A DNA stretch of 9,513 bases. Source: Betaproteobacteria bacterium (GTDB lineage: Bacteria > Pseudomonadota > Gammaproteobacteria > Burkholderiales > SG8-39). Both the position numbers and the translations under genes were made by a program. Positions 6,742 to 9,513 of this stretch are shown piece after piece. Each line of letters starts with the position of its first letter. Position 1 is the first letter of the stretch. The DNA lies in assembly GCA_019509895.1 (NCBI GenBank), contig JAEKLK010000223.1:1-9513 (forward strand). Reading direction: 5' to 3'. The notes beneath the pieces are model-generated. The model did not search any database and was not told the DNA's origin. It worked only from the letters and a program-made list of their open reading frames with translations.

Positions 6742-7698
6742 TCAGGGACTCGTCTCCTGCGCCTGCTCCAGCAGCCACCTGCGAAATGCGACCACCGCGG
6801 GGCGTTCGGCAATGACCTCGGGGCAGATAAGGTAATAGGCCGAGTGCGGCTTGAGCTCGATCTCGAAGGGCGCGCACAGGCGCCCGGACTTGAGATCGGC
6901 ATCGATCAGCGGCCGCAGGGCGAGCGCCACGCCGAGCCGCTGCGATGCCGCCTCGAGCGACAGGATGTTGGAGGAGAAATGCGGGCCGCGCGTGCCGTCG
7001 ACCTTGTCGGCGACGCCCGCTACTTCGAGCCATTTCTGCCAGGCGTGGCCGTGTGCCACGAGATCCATCGCGTCGTCGTGAAGCAGCGTGTGCCGCGCGA
7101 GATCCGCGGGCTCACGGATCGGCAGCGCGCCTTTCACGAGCTCGGGGTTCGCCACCGCGACCGTGGCGACGCCAAAGAGCAGGTCCGCACGATAGCCGGG
7201 ATACTCGCCTGCGCCGAGATGGATCTGTACGCCGGAGGTATCGCTGCGCAGATCCATCGTGCTTGCGAGCACCGCCGTGTCGAGCGCGCCGGCGTCCACC
7301 ATCTTGCTCGAGGCGACCACGCGTACGTCGATTTTCGGCTCGCGGCGCGCGAAGTCGGCGAGGCGCGGCATCAGCCAGCGCGCGGTGAATACCGGCGGCG
7401 CGGTAATTTCCAGGTCGGTCTCGTCCGCGCGCAAATGGATCGTCTCCACCGCCGCGGCGAGCGCATCGAAGCCCTCGCGCAGCCGCGGCAGCGCCGCGCG
7501 CGCCGCTTCCGTGAGCTGCACCCCGCGCCCGGCGCGCTTGAAGAGCTGCACGCCGAGGTACTCCTCGAGGCTCTTGATCTGGTGGCTCACCGCGGCCTGC
7601 GTGATCGAGAGCTCGTTCGCCGCTTCCTTGAACGACAGATGGCGCGCGGCGGCCTCGAATACCCGTAGTGCGTTCAAGGGCGGAAGTCGATAAATCAC
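6742..7698 (-). CDS. LysR family transcriptional regulator, GcvA-like
   Basis: A 318-residue LysR-type regulator. The N-terminus RLPPLNALRVFEAAARHLSF followed by the winged helix-turn-helix (about residues 20-50, KEAANELSITQAAVSHQIKSLEEYLG) is typical of the GcvA-like group. The periplasmic-binding-fold effector domain spans about 93-305 (from LEITAPPVFTARWLMPRLADF). The start is GTG at 7698; starting later would remove conserved residues, and no clear Shine-Dalgarno is seen. It ends 39 bp before the longest Hsp20 frame on the same strand. A small gene lies divergently on the other side across a region with a dyad that could be its operator, so autoregulation and control of that small gene are likely. 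Effector and wider targets cannot be read from the sequence; the GcvA resemblance alone does not prove a role in glycine metabolism. Confidence 0.93.
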   Translation of the reverse strand: MIYRLPPLNALRVFEAAARHLSFKEAANELSITQAAVSHQIKSLEEYLGVQLFKRAGRGVQLTEAARAALPRLREGFDALAAAVETIHLRADETDLEITAPPVFTARWLMPRLADFARREPKIDVRVVASSKMVDAGALDTAVLASTMDLRSDTSGVQIHLGAGEYPGYRADLLFGVATVAVANPELVKGALPIREPADLARHTLLHDDAMDLVAHGHAWQKWLEVAGVADKVDGTRGPHFSSNILSLEAASQRLGVALALRPLIDADLKSGRLCAPFEIELKPHSAYYLICPEVIAERPAVVAFRRWLLEQAQETSP

Positions 7699-7720
7699 GA
7701 TGAGCTTTTCTTATGCGAGG

Positions 7721-7734
7721 GATGAGATTTCATC
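7721..7734. promoter_or_regulatory. Dyad operator candidate for the LysR regulator
   Basis: GATGA-N4-TCATC is a 5-bp inverted repeat in the 73-bp divergent region between the LysR gene and the small protein gene. It contains a T-N11-A arrangement as in LysR boxes. A second GATGA copy occurs at 7699-7703 next to the LysR start. It sits just upstream of the proposed -35 of the small gene, a plausible activation position. Confidence 0.4.
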
Positions 7735-7736
7735 GT

Positions 7737-7765
7737 TTGTATATGGAGATGCGCGGCCCTATCTT
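7737..7765 (+). promoter_or_regulatory. Candidate promoter for the small protein gene
   Basis: TTGTAT (7737-7742), a 17-nt spacer, and TATCTT (7760-7765). Six bases then separate the -10 from ATG 7772, so the message would be leaderless or nearly so. That agrees with the absence of a Shine-Dalgarno before this start. Only half of the -35 consensus positions match. Confidence 0.35.
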
Positions 7766-7771
7766 CACTGC

Positions 7772-7975
7772 ATGAAAAACCGCGAACTGAAGTTTAAGAC
7801 CAAGTTCTGGCGCGATGCCGCGGCACGGCTGCCGGCACACGTGCGTACGCGGTACGCCTCTGACCTGCAGCGTGCGGAACGCGTGGAACTCGCGATCACG
7901 CGGCTGGTCGATGGTTGGCTGCGCCTGAAGAACGCGCTCGCCCGCCCGTTTCATACGCCGCGCGGCGCGCACTGA
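7772..7975 (+). CDS. Small basic conserved-looking hypothetical protein
   Basis: A 67-residue cytosolic protein, MKNRELKFKTKFWRDAAARLPAHVR..., predicted largely helical and basic, with no signal peptide, Cys motif or known catalytic motif. The FWRDAAARLPAHVRTRYASDLQRAER core resembles small uncharacterised proteins I recall from betaproteobacteria, but no function is known to me. The frame is open further upstream to an ATG at 7700. The upstream part would have to overlap the LysR promoter and dyad and is less GC3-biased, so 7772 is preferred. It is divergent from the LysR gene and followed by a strong terminator, so it is probably a monocistronic unit controlled by that regulator (inference). 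Confidence 0.7.
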   Translation: MKNRELKFKTKFWRDAAARLPAHVRTRYASDLQRAERVELAITRLVDGWLRLKNALARPFHTPRGAH

Positions 7976-8072
7976 TTTACCGCTTGCCTCGCCGTCCGAG
8001 CATCCGACGCCTCTCCTCCTCCTCTGGCTAAGGGCCGCTCGGGCGGCGAGCATTCCACCGCTGTAATACCTA

Positions 8073-8097
8073 GGGGCCGTCAGGCCCCGATTTTTTT
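8073..8097 (+). terminator. Intrinsic terminator after the small protein gene
   Basis: A perfect 6-bp stem (GGGGCC / GGCCCC) with a GTCA loop, followed by GA and a run of seven T. It ends the transcript of the small protein gene 98 bp after its stop. The T-run ends only 13 bp before the Nudix start codon, so the Nudix gene needs a promoter overlapping this structure, or read-through. Confidence 0.9.
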
Positions 8098-8110
8098 GTA
8101 GCATGCGCCG

Positions 8111-8536
8111 ATGAAGAGCAAGGCGCCACCGCGCGCGGCGGGCGTGGTCGTGTTCCGCCGCACCGGCAGCGGACTCTACTTCCTCATCCTGCGGGCCTAT
8201 AACAACTGGGACTTTCCCAAAGGCCTGGTCGATCCCGGCGAGGACCAGCTCACCGCCGCCAAGCGCGAGCTCAAGGAAGAGACTGGGCTCGCCGGCGTCG
8301 ACTTTCCGTTCGGCGAGGAATACCGGGAGACGTTGCCCTACTCCGGCAACAAGATCGCGCGCTACTACCTCGGCGAGACCGAGGAAGTGGAAATCGAGCT
8401 GCCGATCTCGAAGGAACTCGGCCGCCCCGAGCATCACGAGTATCGCTGGGTCACCTACCAGGAGGCGGAAGAGCTCCTGCCGCCGCGCCTCGGCGTCGTG
8501 CTCGAGTGGGCGAGGCGCATCATCGGCGGCAGCTAA
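8111..8536 (+). CDS. Nudix hydrolase, Ap4A-hydrolase-like
   Basis: A 141-residue Nudix protein with an intact Nudix box at residues 38-60 (G-x5-E-x7-REL-x-EE-x-G-L: GLVDPGE, then RELKEETGL). The metal-binding glutamates are present. The preceding NNWDFPKG and following RYYLGETEEVE segments resemble bis(5'-nucleosyl)-tetraphosphatase / diadenosine-polyphosphate hydrolases, so hydrolysis of a nucleoside-diphosphate-linked compound is expected; the true substrate is unproven. The AAGVVVFRR strand begins at residue 9, so the ATG is well placed although no Shine-Dalgarno precedes it. TAGCAT lies 6 nt before the ATG, a weak leaderless -10 candidate. The stop TAA directly abuts the left copy of the inverted repeat enclosing the HNH gene, and the next start is 22 nt away, so the two are probably co-transcribed. 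Confidence 0.93.
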   Translation: MKSKAPPRAAGVVVFRRTGSGLYFLILRAYNNWDFPKGLVDPGEDQLTAAKRELKEETGLAGVDFPFGEEYRETLPYSGNKIARYYLGETEEVEIELPISKELGRPEHHEYRWVTYQEAEELLPPRLGVVLEWARRIIGGS

Positions 8537-8557
8537 TTCGGGGACGGAGCCCGAACT
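8537..8557 (+). repeat. Left copy of a 21-bp inverted repeat flanking the HNH gene
   Basis: The core TTCGGG-GACGGAG-CCCGAA plus CT is perfectly repeated in inverted orientation at 8848-8868. Each copy is itself a dyad with 6-bp arms around a 7-nt loop. This copy begins on the base after the Nudix stop and ends 1 nt before the HNH ATG. Its loop holds the GGAG that serves the HNH gene. With one mismatch the inverted match extends to 26 bp (8532-8557 against 8848-8873). Such GC-rich palindromes resemble REP-type elements. Confidence 0.9.
8546..8549 (+). promoter_or_regulatory. Shine-Dalgarno of the HNH gene, inside the repeat
   Basis: GGAG, 9 nt before ATG 8559, is the only purine-rich ribosome-binding sequence upstream. 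It lies entirely within the left repeat, in the loop of its local hairpin. It would be buried if the left and right repeats of one mRNA paired with each other. Confidence 0.6.
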
Positions 8558-8558
8558 T

Positions 8559-8849
8559 ATGGACTATCGCGCCGCGGCACTCAAGATCCTGCCGCACATC
8601 TGCGGGCGCTGCGCCCGCGAGTTCTCCGGCAAGCGGCTGCGCGAGCTGACCGTGCACCACAAGGACGGCGATCACCACAACAATCCGCCCGACGGCTCCA
8701 ACTGGGAGCTGCTCTGCATCTACTGCCACGAGAACGAGCATGCGCGCGTCGTGGACGCCGCGGCCGGCGGCACGGCGCGCGAGAGCGATCCGGCGCCGGC
8801 GAAGCATCGGCCGCTCGGCGAGCTCGCCAAGCTGCTGAAGAAAAAATAG
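8559..8849 (+). CDS. HNH endonuclease family protein, YajD-like
   Basis: A compact 96-residue HNH-fold protein. Zinc-binding pairs are Cys15/Cys18 (CGRC) and Cys53/Cys56 (CIYC). The HNH residues are His33/His34 in TVHHKDGDHHNN, Asn48 in SNWELL, and His57 in CHENEH. The order and the signature RELTVHHKDGDH...NPPDGSNWELLC match the YajD-type HNH proteins, predicted metal-dependent nucleases whose role is unknown. The residues needed for activity all appear present. The tail (about 66-96) is low-complexity and ends in KLLKKK. The gene is bracketed by a perfect 21-bp inverted repeat whose left copy supplies its ribosome-binding site and whose right copy overlaps its TAG stop. No transposase accompanies it. 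Base and codon use look like the neighbours. It may be a small repeat-bounded cassette or an ordinary gene flanked by two REP-like elements. Confidence 0.9.
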   Translation: MDYRAAALKILPHICGRCAREFSGKRLRELTVHHKDGDHHNNPPDGSNWELLCIYCHENEHARVVDAAAGGTARESDPAPAKHRPLGELAKLLKKK

Positions 8850-8871
8850 TTCGGGCTCCGTCCCCGAACTA
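8841..8871 (-). terminator. Intrinsic terminator of ppc formed by the right repeat
   Basis: On the minus strand a 9-bp stem (TAGTTCGGG / CCCGAACTA, 8847-8871) with a 7-nt loop is followed at once by TTTTTTCTTC. The T-run is the complement of the HNH gene's last Lys codons (AAAAAA at 8841-8846). The hairpin's ends are the stop codons of ppc (8871-8869) and HNH (8847-8849). No T-run follows on the plus strand, so it should work mainly for ppc. Confidence 0.7.
8848..8868 (-). repeat. Right copy of the 21-bp inverted repeat flanking the HNH gene
   Basis: Exact reverse complement of 8537-8557. It shares two bases with the HNH stop codon, and the following base begins the ppc stop. Relative to each outer gene (Nudix on plus, ppc on minus) the repeat follows directly after the stop codon in the same orientation. 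Confidence 0.9.
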
Positions 8872-9513
8872 GCCGCTGTTCCGGAGACCGGCGGCAACGC
8901 CGTTGATGGTGAGGTGGATGGCGCGCAGCAGCCGCTCGTCGCCGCCGTCGGCGCGATGGCGCCGCAGGAGCTCGACCTGCAGATGATTGAGCGGATCGAG
9001 GTAGGGAAAGCGGTTGCGGATGGAGCGCGCGAGCGTCGGGTTCTCGGCAAGCAGTTCCTGATGGCCGGTGATGGCGGAAAGCCAGCGCCGCGTGCGCTGC
9101 CACTCGGACTCGATGCGCTCGAAGACGCTCGTGCGCAAATTGGCGTCGGGCACGAGCTCCGCGTAGCGCGAGGCGATCGCCAGGTCGGTCTTGGCGAGCA
9201 CCATGTCGAGATTCGATAGCACGCTGCGGAAGAACGGCCACGAGGCGTGCATCTCGCGCAGCTCCTCAAGCGTGCCGCCGCGCGACTCGATCCACCCTTC
9301 GACCCCGGCGCCGAAGCCGTACCAGCCGGGCAGCATCAGGCGCGACTGGCTCCAGCTGAACACCCACGGAATGGCGCGAATGTCCTCGATGGTCTGCGTC
9401 GCGCGGCGCGAAGCCGGCCGGCTGCCGATGTTGAGCTGCGAGAGCTCGGCGATCGGTGTCGAGGCACGCCAGTAGTCGATGAAGCCGGGCGTCTCCTTCA
9501 CGAGAGCGCGATA
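8869..9513 (-). CDS. ppc: Phosphoenolpyruvate carboxylase, C-terminal part (runs off the window)
   Basis: The last 214 residues of PEP carboxylase, the cytoplasmic anaplerotic enzyme that makes oxaloacetate from PEP and bicarbonate. The frame stays open to the right edge (first visible residues YRALVKETPGFIDYWR), so the start lies outside. Recognisable conserved pieces are ELSQLNIGSRPASRR, IEDIRAIPWVFSWSQSRLMLPGWYGFG, LDPLNHLQVELLRRHR, and the invariant-type C-terminus INGVAAGLRNSG, which reaches the active site in known structures. The C-terminus appears intact. The internal GTG at 9501 is not the real start. It converges with the HNH gene, with only 19 nt between the stops, all inside the hairpin that terminates ppc. 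Confidence 0.97.
   Translation of the reverse strand, partial: YRALVKETPGFIDYWRASTPIAELSQLNIGSRPASRRATQTIEDIRAIPWVFSWSQSRLMLPGWYGFGAGVEGWIESRGGTLEELREMHASWPFFRSVLSNLDMVLAKTDLAIASRYAELVPDANLRTSVFERIESEWQRTRRWLSAITGHQELLAENPTLARSIRNRFPYLDPLNHLQVELLRRHRADGGDERLLRAIHLTINGVAAGLRNSG

Noticed and set aside
6538..7668. Plus-strand open frame (376 codons) opposite the LysR and Hsp20 genes
   Set aside because: It spans two clearly recognised genes on the other strand and shows His/Arg-rich shadow composition.
7700..7771. Upstream ATG extension of the small protein
   Set aside because: It would code through the LysR promoter region and dyad. The added residues look unlike the basic helical core, so the ATG at 7772 is preferred.
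8537..8870. Complete insertion sequence with terminal inverted repeats
   Set aside because: There is an inverted repeat pair but no transposase, and no convincing target-site duplication (only a CTA trinucleotide near both ends). It is therefore reported as repeats around a gene and not as an IS.

Overview
The window is high-GC, strongly GC3-biased chromosomal DNA from a Gram-negative proteobacterium. The gene set and the style of the proteins (GcvA-type LysR, Hsp20 fused translationally to lon, the small FWRDAAARLP-type protein, a YajD-type HNH protein) suggest a betaproteobacterium or a close gammaproteobacterial relative. That placement is inference, because no rRNA or other marker gene is present.

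Left part (58-3402, all minus strand): four consecutive lipoprotein genes, read right to left. They are an M48 zinc metallopeptidase, a COG3014-type TPR-like lipoprotein, a YcfL/DUF1425 lipoprotein and an LpoB-type activator of penicillin-binding protein 1B. The last three are tightly coupled (TGATG overlap, then a 4-nt gap). None has Asp after the lipidated Cys, so all four are predicted to reach the outer membrane. Together they look like a cell-envelope and peptidoglycan-synthesis cluster.

Middle (3403-7698): a 445-bp gap holds one possible short plus-strand ORF with a TTG start. It is followed on the minus strand by lon, an Hsp20 small heat-shock gene that overlaps the lon start by 4 nt, and a GcvA-like LysR regulator. 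Hsp20 and lon form a holdase-protease pair, and a sigma-32-like promoter can be proposed just upstream of Hsp20.

Right part (7699-9513): a small conserved-looking basic protein is divergent from the LysR gene, with a palindrome in the shared upstream region, and ends in a clear intrinsic terminator. Then come a Nudix hydrolase and a YajD-like HNH protein on the plus strand, and the C-terminal end of PEP carboxylase (ppc) converging from the minus strand. The most unusual structure is here. The HNH gene is enclosed by a perfect 21-bp inverted repeat (8537-8557 and 8848-8868), each copy itself a hairpin. The left copy begins right after the Nudix stop codon and supplies the HNH Shine-Dalgarno. 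The right copy contains or abuts the stop codons of both HNH and ppc, and forms a terminator for ppc. This looks like a REP/REPIN-type or mini-mobile cassette carrying an HNH gene. No complete transposon, CRISPR array, tRNA or rRNA was seen.
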